From: Sphaerisporangium fuscum
GTDB lineage: Bacteria > Actinomycetota > Actinomycetes > Streptosporangiales > Streptosporangiaceae
DNA length: 64,000 nt
Reading direction: 5' to 3'
NCBI RefSeq assembly: GCF_018531465.1
Contig: NZ_JAHDTF010000038.1
Span: forward strand, 49,419 to 113,418
Position 1 is the stretch's first letter, and each line of letters opens with the position of its first letter. Shown here one piece after another: positions 15,830 through 24,846 of this stretch. The translations under genes were made by a program, and so were the position numbers. Under the pieces are notes generated by a model that searched no databases, was not told the DNA's origin, and was given only the letters and a program-made list of their open reading frames with translations.

Positions 15830-16735
15830 GTGGCGCGCAGGCAGAAGCCGTTGGAAGGTGAAGGTCCTCTGGTCAAGCTCGCCGGACGACTTCGCATGGC
15901 ACGGGAGGACGCCGGGATGACCCTGCGCGACCTCGCGGAGCGGTCCGGCTACTCCATCAGCACGCTCTCCATGGCCGAGGGCGGCAGGAGGCGGCCCTCC
16001 TGGGAGGTCACCGAGACCTTCGCACAGGCGTGTGGCGAGACCGACCTGGGGCGCTGGCGTACCTGGTGGGACGCGGCCGTCGAGTACCACGACGAGCCGG
16101 CCGAGCGGGCCGATGTGGCGGGGCCCGCAGAGGACCAGGTCGTCGGTGCGACGCGACGATTACGATTCCGGCGCACTGTCCCTTTATGGGGTGCGGCAGT
16201 GGCCTGCGTGGTGTCCTCGCTGCTGACGGCCGGGGTGTTTCTCACCGTCGTGCGCCCTGGTTCCTCTGGTGCGCCCTCGGCGGCGAAAGACGGAGCACTC
16301 CCCTCCTCACCGGGGACGCCGCTGTTTCCCACGGGCGAAGACCCGACGCCGACGAAATCATGCGACGGAGCAGCTCCCGGATACGGATGCGAGCGGAAAG
16401 ACCCGGAGGCCACCGGCTGCTTGGAGGACGGGAGAACCTCGGCCAGCGCCACCTTTTCGTACAGGGGTACGGCCGTCGGCAAGCTGGAGAATTGGTATTC
16501 GAAATCCTGTGGGACGAACTGGGCCCAGCTTCGGATGCCGGACGGCTGGGAAGCACGCATCCAGATCGTCTCCAAGACGACCCGGCTGTGCTTCCCGACC
16601 GACTGCTCCACCTACTGGAAAGGAGCGGTGCCGATGTGGACGAACATGGTGTTCGGCATGAACAGGTTCACGGCGGCGATCGCCTGGGTGAAATACCCGG
16701 ACGGCACGATCAAGCAGTTCGAGGCGGACAGCTAG
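15830..16735 (+). CDS. XRE helix-turn-helix membrane protein with extracellular DUF2690 domain
   Basis: 301 residues. The cytoplasmic helix-turn-helix (about 13-60) has LRMAREDAGMTLRDLAERSG and YSISTLSMAEGG. One transmembrane segment, VPLWGAAVACVVSSLLTAGV, lies near residue 125. A Pro/Ser linker follows, then DUF2690 (KSCDGAAPGYGCERKDPEATG, GCLEDGRTS, SKSCGTNWAQL) with the conserved cysteines. This domain order suggests that an outside signal is passed to DNA binding inside (inference). GTG start with GGAGG upstream. The divergent secreted Cys-containing protein may be its target or partner. Confidence 0.85.
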   Translation: MARRQKPLEGEGPLVKLAGRLRMAREDAGMTLRDLAERSGYSISTLSMAEGGRRRPSWEVTETFAQACGETDLGRWRTWWDAAVEYHDEPAERADVAGPAEDQVVGATRRLRFRRTVPLWGAAVACVVSSLLTAGVFLTVVRPGSSGAPSAAKDGALPSSPGTPLFPTGEDPTPTKSCDGAAPGYGCERKDPEATGCLEDGRTSASATFSYRGTAVGKLENWYSKSCGTNWAQLRMPDGWEARIQIVSKTTRLCFPTDCSTYWKGAVPMWTNMVFGMNRFTAAIAWVKYPDGTIKQFEADS

Positions 16736-16782
16736 AGCCATGATCACTTGCCTTCGCCCGCTCTCTCCAGCTCCGCTTCGTG

Positions 16783-17232
16783 TCACTTGCGCCGGATGAT
16801 CTCCACGCCCTGCCCTGGACGCCAGAGGCGGATGACGAGCTCATCGCCCTCCACCGATGTGACCACGGCCTCGCGCAGGTCGAGGCGGAAGGCGTGGAAG
16901 TCGCCGGGCGGCTCGGAGCCGGTGGTGTAGGAGGCCTTCTCGGCCCCGCTCACCTCGATCGCGACGCCGGCGACCTTCGCGTCGCCCTCCTTGCTGGGAT
17001 GGGCGTGGATGGCGCAGCGGCCGTCTCGCCGCAGGTCACGGGCCTTGACCGCGTTCAGCATCGAGCCGAACGACAGGTCGGGGCCCTGGAAGTCGACCTC
17101 CGAGCCGCTCACCCGAGGCGAGCCGTCCTTGCGCAGCGTCGCCAGCACGTGGGTCTCGGCCGCCTGGAACCGCGCCTTCACCGTGGACGCGAGCTCACCA
17201 GCTTCGTTCTCGAACTGCTCCCATGTGGCCAT
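16783..17232 (-). CDS. Pyridoxamine 5'-phosphate oxidase family protein (F420/FMN split barrel)
   Basis: 149 residues. The split-barrel start is FQAAETHVLATLRKDGSPRV, followed by SGSEVDFQGPDLSFGSML and KARDLRRDGRCAIHAHP, the usual pattern of actinobacterial PPOX-class proteins that bind FMN, F420 or heme. It is too short and lacks the PNP-binding residues of true PdxH, so vitamin B6 synthesis is unlikely. It converges on the XRE-DUF2690 gene and is followed by the DJ-1/GlxA pair. Confidence 0.8.
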   Translation of the reverse strand: MATWEQFENEAGELASTVKARFQAAETHVLATLRKDGSPRVSGSEVDFQGPDLSFGSMLNAVKARDLRRDGRCAIHAHPSKEGDAKVAGVAIEVSGAEKASYTTGSEPPGDFHAFRLDLREAVVTSVEGDELVIRLWRPGQGVEIIRRK

Positions 17233-17287
17233 GGCCGCAGTCTCACAGAGACCACCGACAAAACGAGGACGGCGTGAGGAAGCGGGG

Positions 17288-17896
17288 TCAGGTGGTGAGG
17301 GGTTCGTCGGCGAGGTAGGGCGGGGCGGGGTCGTACTGGATCTGGCGGCGGACCTCGCGGGCGTGGTCGCGGCCGTGGAGGCGGCCGACGAGCCACAGCG
17401 CGCTGTCGATTCCCGCGGAGACGCCCTGGCTGCTGACCAGGTCGCCGTCCACGACGTAGCGCGCGTCCCGGACGACCGTCACCTCGCCGTGCGCCTCCAG
17501 CGCGTCCTCGAAGGCCCAGTGGGTGGCCATGCGCCGGCCGCGTCCGAGGCCGGCCGCGCGCGCCAGGAACGCGCCGGTGCACACGCTGGCGACCCAGGTG
17601 GCCTGGGCCGCGGTCGTGGCGATCCAGTCGGTGACCACCTTGTTGCCTGGCTGGGCCTCGCGAGCGCCCCGGCCGCCCGGGATGAGCAGGACGTCCAGCG
17701 GAGGGTGGTCGTCCAGCGTGTGGTCGGGCAGCACGCGCATGCCCTTGGCGCAACGGACGGGGCCGGGGTGTTCGGCGATGAGCGCCAGCGTGTCGGCGCC
17801 GCCGCGGATCATGGAGGAGGCGCCGAACACCTCCCAGGGGCCGGCGAAGTCCAGCTCCTCGGCGTCGTCGAATATCAGCAGACCGTAGGTGGTCAT
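17288..17896 (-). CDS. DJ-1/PfpI family protein
   Basis: 202 residues with a class I glutamine-amidotransferase-like fold. The opening TYGLLIFDDAEELDFAGPWE and the nucleophile elbow ASVCTGAFLLARAAG-like segment (Cys in VASVCTGAFL) are typical of the GlxA-type DJ-1 group, related to isonitrile hydratase. Its start overlaps the stop of the upstream GlxA-type regulator (ATGA), so the two are co-translated. The pairing suggests that the regulator controls this enzyme. Substrate unknown. Confidence 0.85.
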   Translation of the reverse strand: MTTYGLLIFDDAEELDFAGPWEVFGASSMIRGGADTLALIAEHPGPVRCAKGMRVLPDHTLDDHPPLDVLLIPGGRGAREAQPGNKVVTDWIATTAAQATWVASVCTGAFLARAAGLGRGRRMATHWAFEDALEAHGEVTVVRDARYVVDGDLVSSQGVSAGIDSALWLVGRLHGRDHAREVRRQIQYDPAPPYLADEPLTT

Positions 17897-18873
17897 GAGT
17901 GCTCCAACTCTCGGCTGGTCGATCGGAAACGTTCCCGGTAGTCGGACGGCGCGACGCCGAGGTACCGGTGGAAGGTGCGGCGCATGGTCTCCGCGGTGCC
18001 GAAGCCGCAGCGCCGCGCGATGGCCTCGACGGGGTCGTCACCCTCGGCGAGCGCGCGCTGGGCCGCCTCGACGCGTACCCGCTCCACGAACGCCCCGGGC
18101 GGGAGGCCGAGTTCGGCGGTGAACCGGCGCTGCAGGTGGCGGGGGCTCAGCCGGGCGTGCCCGGCGAGGTCGGCGATGCCGTGCCGGGCTCCGGGGTCGG
18201 CGTGGATGGCCGCCACCGCCGCCCTGATCGGGTCGGTGGACGGCTGCGGCGACCACAGTGCCATGCTGAACTGCGACTGGCCTCCGGGCCGGCGCAGGAA
18301 CATCACCAGATGCCGGGCGACGTCCAGCGCGACCTGCTGCCCGAGGTCCTCCTCGACCAGGGCGAGCGCGAGATCCATCCCCGCGGTCACCCCCGCCGAC
18401 GTCCACACGCGGCCGTCCCTGATGAAGATCGGATCGATGTCGACCCGGACCTCGGGATGTTCCCGCGTGAGCTGCCGCGCGCGGGCCCAGTGCGTCGTCA
18501 CGCGGCGGCCGTCGGCCAGGCCGGCGGCCGCCAGCAGGAAGACCCCGCTGCAGACGGAGGTCACCCGCCGGGCGCCGGCGCCGGCCGCGGCGACCCAGTC
18601 CGTCAGCGCCCGATCGTGCCGGGCCTGGTCGACGCCCGTGCCGCCGGCGACGACCAGAGTGTCGACGCCCTGCGGATCCAGGTCCGCCACGCCGTGCTCG
18701 ACGTGCACCGGCAGGCCGCTCTCCGCCGGGACCGGGCCCGGGCGAGGGGCGACGATCTGGCAGGCGTAGTCGCCTCCTGACCGTCCCGCACGCTGGAACA
18801 CCTCGTGCGGGCCGACCAGGTCGAGGGGCTGGAACCCCTCGAAGACCACGAAGACGATGCGGCGCCGGTTCAC
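17893..18873 (-). CDS. GlxA-type AraC-family regulator (DJ-1/PfpI domain plus HTH_18)
   Basis: 326 residues. The N-terminal DJ-1/PfpI-like domain (about 1-185; FVVFEGFQPLDLVGPHEVFQ, VTSVCSGVFLLAAAGL) senses a ligand in this family. The C-terminal AraC helix-turn-helix (about 215-315) has ARLSPRHLQRRFTAELGLPP and a second helix set, FGTAETMRRTFHRYLGVAPS. The GTG at 18873 has GGAG five bases upstream and is preferred to an ATG 21 codons earlier, whose extra residues are not family-like. It leads a two-gene operon with the DJ-1 protein. Confidence 0.88.
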   Translation of the reverse strand: MNRRRIVFVVFEGFQPLDLVGPHEVFQRAGRSGGDYACQIVAPRPGPVPAESGLPVHVEHGVADLDPQGVDTLVVAGGTGVDQARHDRALTDWVAAAGAGARRVTSVCSGVFLLAAAGLADGRRVTTHWARARQLTREHPEVRVDIDPIFIRDGRVWTSAGVTAGMDLALALVEEDLGQQVALDVARHLVMFLRRPGGQSQFSMALWSPQPSTDPIRAAVAAIHADPGARHGIADLAGHARLSPRHLQRRFTAELGLPPGAFVERVRVEAAQRALAEGDDPVEAIARRCGFGTAETMRRTFHRYLGVAPSDYRERFRSTSRELEHS

Positions 18874-19008
18874 ATCTCCACCCTGCGCCGCAGGTCTTCG
18901 TGGCGTCAACGACGCCCACCCCACACATCGCGCCATCCGTACATGAGCCGACGCCGATGCGTAGCCTGCTCCGTGACTCTGAAAGGTCTCAGCGCCTTCG
19001 GCGCGGTG

Positions 19009-19689
19009 TCACGGGTAGTACGTGGCGAGCTTCTTCTTGATCTTGGCGACGGTGTCGTCGAAGGGCATGGGCTGCGGGTCGCCGTTCCGGTAGTCGAGGA
19101 GCTGGACGGCGTACACGGCGGTGCCCTGGCGGACCACGGCCACCCACCAGTGCTGCGTCGCCGGGTACGGATTGACGCCGGAGGTGAAGCGCAGGACCTC
19201 CACCCCGTCCGCGTCGCCCACCTTGGTGACGTCGAGGACGAACGAGCCGGTCTCTCCCGGCGGGTTGCGGTCGACGCAGGTGCTCAGGTCGGCCCGCCAC
19301 TGCCGTTCGAAGGCCGCCGCCTGGTCGGCGCTCGGGAAGACCCAGACGTCGTTGTAGGAGTGGAACCACGTCTGCGTGGAGAACCGGGCGCTGATGCCCG
19401 CGCTCGCGTGCGTGTCGCGCCCGTACTGCCAGCAGATCGGTCCGGTGACGCCGGGCTCGAAGTACGGGTTGACCCATGGGTCCCCGTACGCCTCGCCGGC
19501 CGGGGGCTGGTCCGCCTTGGTCAGGAGGACTCGGCGGTCGACCCCGGTCTGGGTGGCGGCGGCGTTGGCGGGGGTGCCCTGAGCGGGGGTGCTGTGAGCG
19601 GGGGCGGCGCTCGCGGGGCCGGCGGTGAGAAGCACCGCGAAGGCGACCGCGACGCCGCCTAAAGCGGTCCGGGTTGCGGACAACGGCAT
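19009..19689 (-). CDS. Secreted protein of unknown function
   Basis: 226 residues with a clear signal peptide (ALGGVAVAFAVLLTAGPASA, cut after ASA). A Thr/Ala/Pro linker follows, then a globular region with conserved-looking Trp and Cys residues (GPICWQYGRDTHASAG, LSTCVDRNPPGE). The mature part resembles sensor-type exported domains often encoded near sigma factors, but no family is assigned. GAGGAGG lies six bases before the ATG at 19689, which decides the start. It is divergent from the ECF sigma factor gene at 19890. Confidence 0.75.
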   Translation of the reverse strand: MPLSATRTALGGVAVAFAVLLTAGPASAAPAHSTPAQGTPANAAATQTGVDRRVLLTKADQPPAGEAYGDPWVNPYFEPGVTGPICWQYGRDTHASAGISARFSTQTWFHSYNDVWVFPSADQAAAFERQWRADLSTCVDRNPPGETGSFVLDVTKVGDADGVEVLRFTSGVNPYPATQHWWVAVVRQGTAVYAVQLLDYRNGDPQPMPFDDTVAKIKKKLATYYP

Positions 19690-19889
19690 GGAGACCTCCT
19701 CATCTCTGGATGGTTTGACTCCTTTGATCATCTGATTTCACAGCTCGCGTCATGTCATGCAAATTTTAACGATTGTGATCGAAGCGCAACCGTGATCGTG
19801 CGCGGCCGGTCCGTCTCGGCGTGAACCCGTACAGGGGCTTGTGGCGAGACAGCATGACAAGTCCCCTACGGGAAGGCCGGCTTCATGCG

Positions 19890-20483
19890 ATGGTGCCGAC
19901 GATGACCGCACCTCCTGTCACCCACACCAGCGACTCCGAGCTGATCGCGGAGTCCAGGACGCGACCGGAGGCGTTCGCCGCGCTGTTCGACCGTTACTCG
20001 GCGATGCTCTACCGGTACGTGTCGCGCCGCCTCGGCCCCGAGGTCGCCGAGGATCTCGTCGGCGAGACCTTTCTGATCGCCTTCGACCGGCGCGACCGCT
20101 ACGACCTGACCTATCCCGATGCACGGCCCTGGCTGTTCGGCATCGTCACCAAGCTCGTCTCCCGCCACCACCGCACCGAGGCCGCGCGGTACCGGGCACT
20201 GCTGCGCAGTCCGGTGGACGACGTCGCCGAGGGGCCCGCCGACCGGGTCGCGGACGGCGTCACCGCGTCGGCGGCCCGCCGCCTGCTCGCCCCCGCGCTG
20301 GCGCGGCTCTCCAAGGGCGACCGCGACGTCCTCCTGCTCTTCGCGTGGGGGGACCTGTCGTACGAGGAGGTGGCGCAGGCCCTCGGCATACCCATCGGAA
20401 CCGTGCGCTCGCGCCTGAACCGCGCGCGCCGCAAGGTACGCGAGGCACTCGGCCACGCCAACCCCATGCAGGACCAGGAGTAG
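19890..20483 (+). CDS. ECF-type RNA polymerase sigma factor
   Basis: 197 residues. Region 2: FAALFDRYSAMLYRYVSRRL and DLVGETFLIAFDRRDRYD. Region 4: RLSKGDRDVLLLFAWGDLSY, then EEVAQALGIPIGTVRSRLNR. It lacks a SnoaL or other C-terminal extension. The ATG at 19890 is chosen because GGAAGG lies 13 bases upstream; ATGs at 19854 and 19902 are alternatives. The next gene starts three bases after the stop and encodes a membrane protein whose N-terminus looks like the cytoplasmic tail of sigma-linked proteins, so they form one regulatory unit. Confidence 0.9.
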   Translation: MVPTMTAPPVTHTSDSELIAESRTRPEAFAALFDRYSAMLYRYVSRRLGPEVAEDLVGETFLIAFDRRDRYDLTYPDARPWLFGIVTKLVSRHHRTEAARYRALLRSPVDDVAEGPADRVADGVTASAARRLLAPALARLSKGDRDVLLLFAWGDLSYEEVAQALGIPIGTVRSRLNRARRKVREALGHANPMQDQE

Positions 20484-20485
20484 CC

Positions 20486-21565
20486 ATGGACGACCTCACC
20501 ATCCTTCGCGAGCTCGGCCGTGAGATCGAGCATCAGCCGCCCGCCGGCCTGGTGCGCCAGCGGCAGCGTCTGGTCGACAGGACGGCCGGCGTCGCCCCGC
20601 GCCGCAGGCGGTTCGGTATCGCCTTCGGTGTCGGGATGCGCGGCCGGGCCGGCTGGATCGCCCTCGCGGCACTCGCCGCGGTCACCGCCGCCCTGCTCGT
20701 GGTGCCCACGGTGCTGCTGCGCGGGAAGACGGTGGACAACGCCATGGGTTCCCCCGACTGGCAGCGTCCGCCGAAGCAGAGCAAGGCGCTCAACATCCTC
20801 CTGCTGGGTACGGACCGGAGGCCCCCGCCGACCGGCACCAACCTCGATATGGGTGAGCGGAGCGACACGATGATCCTCGTGCACATCCCGGCGGACCGGA
20901 AGAACATCACCGCGGTGAGCCTGCCGAGGGACTCGATGGTCAAGGTGCCCTCATGCCGAACCGCCGGCGGTAGAACCGACCCCGCGAGGGTGGACATGCT
21001 GAACTCGGCCTTCATGACGGGTGGGCGGAGCTGTGTCTGGAAGACGGTGGAGTCCACGACAGGTCTCCATGTCGATCACGTCGTCGCCCTGAACTTCTCC
21101 GGTTTCAAGGACATCGTCGACGCGGTGGGCGGGGTGGAGATCGACCTGCCGCAGGCCGTGAACGACCCCAAGTCCAAGCTGCGCCTGCCCGCCGGCCGGC
21201 GCATGGTCGACGGAGAGACGGCACTGGCGTACGTTCGGACGCGCTACGCGATGGGGGACGGATCCGACATCTCGCGGATCCAGCGGCAGCAGACGTTTCT
21301 CAAGAGCCTGGTCAAGCGGGTCGGCGACCAACTGGACAACCCCGAGCGCTTGCTCGCCCTGCTGAAGGCCATCACGAAGTCGGTCAGCACCGACGAGGAC
21401 TTCGGGATGGACGAGATGATCTCCATCGCCCGGGACGTACAGAAGGCCAAGCCGCGGATACGGTTCGTCACCGTGCCGTGGGAGCCCTACCCGAAGGACC
21501 CTAACCGGCTCCAGTGGAAGCAACCCGAAGCCGGCCGGCTCTTCAAGCAGCTCCAGGGCGAGTAG
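20486..21565 (+). CDS. LytR-CpsA-Psr (LCP) family membrane protein coupled to an ECF sigma factor
   Basis: 359 residues. A cytoplasmic tail of about 55 residues (MDDLTILRELGREIEHQPPA) is followed by one transmembrane helix (about 56-78) and an outside LCP domain from residue 103: NILLLGTDRR, RSDTMILVHI, AVSLPRDS, then RTRYAMGDGSDISRIQRQQ. LCP enzymes move glycan-phosphate from lipid carriers to peptidoglycan. The tail resembles those of proteins encoded with ECF sigma factors. It sits three bases behind such a gene, so it may also serve as the sigma regulator (inference). The conserved Arg and Asp residues of the LCP site are present. Confidence 0.9.
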   Translation: MDDLTILRELGREIEHQPPAGLVRQRQRLVDRTAGVAPRRRRFGIAFGVGMRGRAGWIALAALAAVTAALLVVPTVLLRGKTVDNAMGSPDWQRPPKQSKALNILLLGTDRRPPPTGTNLDMGERSDTMILVHIPADRKNITAVSLPRDSMVKVPSCRTAGGRTDPARVDMLNSAFMTGGRSCVWKTVESTTGLHVDHVVALNFSGFKDIVDAVGGVEIDLPQAVNDPKSKLRLPAGRRMVDGETALAYVRTRYAMGDGSDISRIQRQQTFLKSLVKRVGDQLDNPERLLALLKAITKSVSTDEDFGMDEMISIARDVQKAKPRIRFVTVPWEPYPKDPNRLQWKQPEAGRLFKQLQGE

Positions 21566-21574
21566 CAGCCCCGG

Positions 21575-22042
21575 TCAGAGGGTGGTGGTGTGATAGCGGG
21601 CGCGGAACTCGGCCAGCAGTTCGTCCGTGGCCTCCACGCCGGAGGCCACGGCGGCGTGCACCTCGCGGAAGTACCCCTCGTACCCGGCGGGGGTGTAGAG
21701 GCACAGGGCCCGCACGAGCTGCGGACCGGCGTTGCGGAACCCGTGCGGCGTACCGCGCACCGCCGCCAGCAGGTGGCCCGGGCCCGCCGTGATCTCGCCG
21801 TCGCCGTTGTGGAGGGTCAGTTCGCCCTGAAGGACGTAGAAGTACTCGTCGTGCTCCATGTGGATGTGCGGCCGGGCGCCGATGGTGTCCGGCGCCAGGG
21901 TGAACTCCTCGAACGCGAAGCGCCCCCCGGTGTGCTCACCCGTCAGCCGGAAGAAGTGCTCCACCCCGGCGACGTCGATCAGCTCCCCGTCCTCGGGACG
22001 CCGCAGCAACGGACGCGCCCCCGATCCCCTCTGCTCACTCAC
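21575..22042 (-). CDS. Cupin domain protein
   Basis: 155 residues with a single cupin barrel. Motif 1 is RPHIHMEHDEYFYVLQGELT, with His-x-His...Glu metal ligands. Motif 2 is PGHLLAAVRGTPHGFRNAG, containing the last His. It is probably a metal-dependent small enzyme or a ligand-binding protein of quercetinase-like type; function unknown. The GTG at 22042 is used; the open frame extends further upstream but with unrelated composition. It converges on the LCP gene, ten bases away. Confidence 0.8.
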   Translation of the reverse strand: MSEQRGSGARPLLRRPEDGELIDVAGVEHFFRLTGEHTGGRFAFEEFTLAPDTIGARPHIHMEHDEYFYVLQGELTLHNGDGEITAGPGHLLAAVRGTPHGFRNAGPQLVRALCLYTPAGYEGYFREVHAAVASGVEATDELLAEFRARYHTTTL

Positions 22043-22495
22043 CCCCGAATTCTGACAGACCCCCAGGCATCCACGCTCTCCGTGCGCTTGTGCCCAAGCC
22101 GGGGATGGCGGCGGCCACCAGGAGCCCCAGAGCTCGGTCTCCGTGTCCAGGTGGCCAAGCCGGGGATCACTTCGGCGGGCAATGGCCTCGTTTGGGGGCA
22201 AGGGCCTCGCACCTGGTCTTCAGGTGTTCGTGGCCCCCCTCTTCGGCATGCGGTGAGTCCGGGGTTCAGGAACCCAGGAAGGTGGTTATCGCTGAGATTG
22301 ACCTTGTCCGGGCCGGCCACCGACGAACTCGTGCTCATACCCGTGGCGTTCAACGCCGTCCTTGAGAAGGTGGACTTCTTCGTCTTGGAGCTGGCCGGGC
22401 TGGTCAGGCGATGGCGCCTCTGGCGTGGCCCACCCGGCCGTCGTTGGCGACGGTGACGCCCGCCGTCGATCTGGTCGTCGCCGGGCCCTCCCGTC
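22043..22495. other. Intergenic stretch without recognisable gene
   Basis: About 450 bases between the cupin and AsnC genes, both read leftward. A short direct repeat CCAAGCCGGGGAT occurs near 22093 and 22152. Open frames here have no family features. It could hold the decayed end of a gene, but none was identified. Confidence 0.4.
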
Positions 22496-23011
22496 TTATG
22501 GCCGCCCGTGTTGTGCTCGAGAGGGCTGTGGCGCCGGCAGCGGGAGGGCCAGGCCGGTCTTGATGGTGTCGAAGACGAGCAGGGTTTCGTAGCGCCTGAT
22601 GTTGTCGTCCGCTTTGAACAGGCGGTCGCCGAGGCGGCTGCAGTCGCGCATGCTCCGCGCGGCCAGGACGACCACGTAGTCCCACGGTCCCGCGACCTGG
22701 TAGCACTGCTGGACCTGCGGGTTCGCGCGCATCCGTTCGGCGAAGGCTCGGTGGTGTTCGAACGATTCCTGGTCAAGGGTCACCAGGACCGTGGCCAGGA
22801 CGGTGGGGCCGAAGCGGTGTGGGTCGAGGACGGCGACCTGCCTGGTGATGAGGCCGTCCTTGCGGTAGCGGGCGATGCGTCGCTGGACGGCGCTCGGTGA
22901 GAGCCCGACCCGTTCGCCGAGGTCGTGCAGCGTGCGTCCGGCGTCGCGCTGGAGGAGGTCGAGGAGCTGCGCGTCGATCTCGTCCAGGAGTGGCGGCGGC
23001 GGTTCAGGCAT
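22496..23011 (-). CDS. Lrp/AsnC-family transcriptional regulator
   Basis: 171 residues. An N-terminal winged helix (LDEIDAQLLDLLQRDAGRTL, VGLSPSAVQRRIARYRKDG) is followed by the RAM ligand domain (LATVLVTLDQESFEHHRAFA, QQCYQVAGPWDYVVVL). These regulators usually sense amino acids. It is divergent from a threonine-dehydratase-like PLP enzyme that starts about 100 bases away, the classic arrangement for a local amino-acid catabolic switch. Confidence 0.9.
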   Translation of the reverse strand: MPEPPPPLLDEIDAQLLDLLQRDAGRTLHDLGERVGLSPSAVQRRIARYRKDGLITRQVAVLDPHRFGPTVLATVLVTLDQESFEHHRAFAERMRANPQVQQCYQVAGPWDYVVVLAARSMRDCSRLGDRLFKADDNIRRYETLLVFDTIKTGLALPLPAPQPSRAQHGRP

Positions 23012-23111
23012 GCAAAATTATTGCGTTTCAGCGCGAAAATTCTCAATCGCTTCGCTCGGGTTTTGGATTAGCGTCGGCCGGGTCCGGAAGCCCCCAGGAA
23101 AGGCGACGCGC

Positions 23112-24140
23112 ATGGATCTGGACGTGGCGCGGATCGAGAAGGCCGTGCAGGTGATCGATCCGGTGTTCCTCAACACCCCGCAGTACCTCGACGAGCAGCT
23201 GTGTCAGGCGCTGGACGGCCGCACGGTGACGGTGAAGCTGGAGACGGCCAATCCGGTGCGCAGCTTCAAGGGCCGGGGGGCCGATCTGATGCTGAGCACG
23301 CTCGCCCCTGGCACGCCGGTGGTGTGCGCCAGCTCAGGCAACTTCGGGCAGGCCGTCGCCTACGCGGGACGGGCCCGCGGGATGCCGGTCGAGGTGTTCG
23401 TGCCCGAGACGATCAATCCCGCCAAGCGGCAGCGGATGGAGACCTTCGGCGCCCGGGTCGTTGCGGCAGGGCCGGACGGCACGTCGGCACGGAAGGCCGC
23501 GGCCCTCCACGCCGAACGCCATCCGGACTGCGTCCATCTGCAGGACGGTCTCCAGGCGGCGATCGCCGAGGGCGCCGGAACGATCGGAGTCGAGTTGACC
23601 CGCGGCGCGCCAGGCGGCGCGCGTGGTCCGGGCTTCGACGCCGTCGTTCTCCCAGTCGGCGACGGCGCGCTGATCAACGGCGTGGCGCGCTGGATGAAGG
23701 AGCACGCGCCCAGCACACGGATCGTGGGAGTCAACGCCGAAGGCGCCCCCTCAATGCTGGAAAGCCTGCGCGTCGGCCGCGCGGTCTCCATCGAACGCGC
23801 TCGCACCTTCGCGGACGGCATCGCGGTTTGCTCCCCGCTGGAGGCCTCGGTGCGGCGGGCCCGCGCGCTGGTGGACGAGATCGTCCTGGTGACGGACGAG
23901 GCGATCGCCGCCGCCATGGAACTGGCGGCGCGCACGCTCGGGATCGTCCTGGAACCGGCGGGGGCGGCGGGCCTGGCGGCGATCGCCGAGGGCATGGTCC
24001 CCGGCGATCGGCCGGTGACGGTGCTGACCGGCGCCAACCCCCGCCCCGAGCAGGTCCGCGAACTCGCGGCCCGGCTCGCACGACCCGTCCCGGACACGCG
24101 AATCCCAGAGGGCCGACCTGGTGGTTCACGGAACCGATGA
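23112..24140 (+). CDS. PLP-dependent threonine dehydratase-like enzyme
   Basis: 342-residue fold-type II PLP enzyme. The Schiff-base lysine is Lys53 in VRSFKGRGADL, the cofactor/substrate loop is SSGNFGQAVAYAG (74-86), and the phosphate-binding loop is VGDGALINGVA. There is no ACT domain, so it resembles catabolic threonine/serine ammonia-lyases or related racemases and not allosteric IlvA. Start ATG is at 23112; the frame is open upstream through the divergent regulator but not family-like. Probably controlled by the AsnC protein next door. Confidence 0.88.
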   Translation: MDLDVARIEKAVQVIDPVFLNTPQYLDEQLCQALDGRTVTVKLETANPVRSFKGRGADLMLSTLAPGTPVVCASSGNFGQAVAYAGRARGMPVEVFVPETINPAKRQRMETFGARVVAAGPDGTSARKAAALHAERHPDCVHLQDGLQAAIAEGAGTIGVELTRGAPGGARGPGFDAVVLPVGDGALINGVARWMKEHAPSTRIVGVNAEGAPSMLESLRVGRAVSIERARTFADGIAVCSPLEASVRRARALVDEIVLVTDEAIAAAMELAARTLGIVLEPAGAAGLAAIAEGMVPGDRPVTVLTGANPRPEQVRELAARLARPVPDTRIPEGRPGGSRNR

Positions 24141-24183
24141 GCGCGTCGTCGTGTGCGCGGGGATGTCTCGCGGCAGGAGCGCC

Positions 24184-24819
24184 TCAGTGGGTTGCCTGCC
24201 GTGCGGCCTGGTCCCGGATCCCGCTCAGCACGGCATCGAGCAATCGGTCGAACTCCGTTTCGGACCCGAAGTCGGTTTGGAGAGGTGCGAGGGCGACCAT
24301 TGTCGGGTACGCGGTGGCGTCGATCGCGGGCCTGTCGGGGCTGCCGCTGAGGACCGCCAGCAGATAGCCGTTGAGAAAGCCGAACAGCGCCATCGGCGCG
24401 TCGGCGGTCACCTGGTCGGGCAGGCCGGCCTGGCGCATCGCGGCGACCAGGCGTTCGAGCGTGGCCAGGGCCACCGGTGAGGTCTGAGGGCGGGTGGCCA
24501 GCAGCGGGAACACCCGAGGGTGCCGGTAGGCCATCTGCCGGTAGGCGTGCGCTGTTCGGCGGGCGACCTGTTCCCAATCGTGAGGTACTTCCTCCGCGTC
24601 GACCTCCATCTCGGCGATCACGGCCTCGCAGATCACGTCCAGCAGCGCCGCCTTGCCCTTGATGTGGTGGTAGATCGACATCGGGTCGACGCCGAGGTCG
24701 TCGGCGAGCCGCCGCACCCCGAAGCGGTCCAGGCCGTCGCGGTCGACCAGTGCGACGGCGGCGGCCGCGATTCGTGTGCGGTCGAGCCCCGCCGAGGTGC
24801 CCCGTGCGCGTCTGGTCAC
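24184..24819 (-). CDS. TetR-family transcriptional regulator
   Basis: 211 residues. The helix-turn-helix is FGVRRLADDLGVDPMSIYHH followed by IKGKAALLD (about 32-60). The C-terminal ligand domain is of the TetR_C type seen in tetracycline-repressor-like proteins. It is divergent from a hydrolase pseudogene with two perfect palindromes between the starts. The regulator looks intact even though its presumed target gene has lost its middle. Converges on the PLP enzyme gene. Confidence 0.88.
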   Translation of the reverse strand: MTRRARGTSAGLDRTRIAAAAVALVDRDGLDRFGVRRLADDLGVDPMSIYHHIKGKAALLDVICEAVIAEMEVDAEEVPHDWEQVARRTAHAYRQMAYRHPRVFPLLATRPQTSPVALATLERLVAAMRQAGLPDQVTADAPMALFGFLNGYLLAVLSGSPDRPAIDATAYPTMVALAPLQTDFGSETEFDRLLDAVLSGIRDQAARQATH

Positions 24820-24846
24820 GTCTGCTCCTCCTTGGTTGCCAAATCT

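Noticed and set aside
19787..19815. ECF-type promoter (CAACC...CGTC) before the sigma factor gene
   Set aside because: Spacing of about 20 bases between the elements is too long for a convincing ECF promoter.
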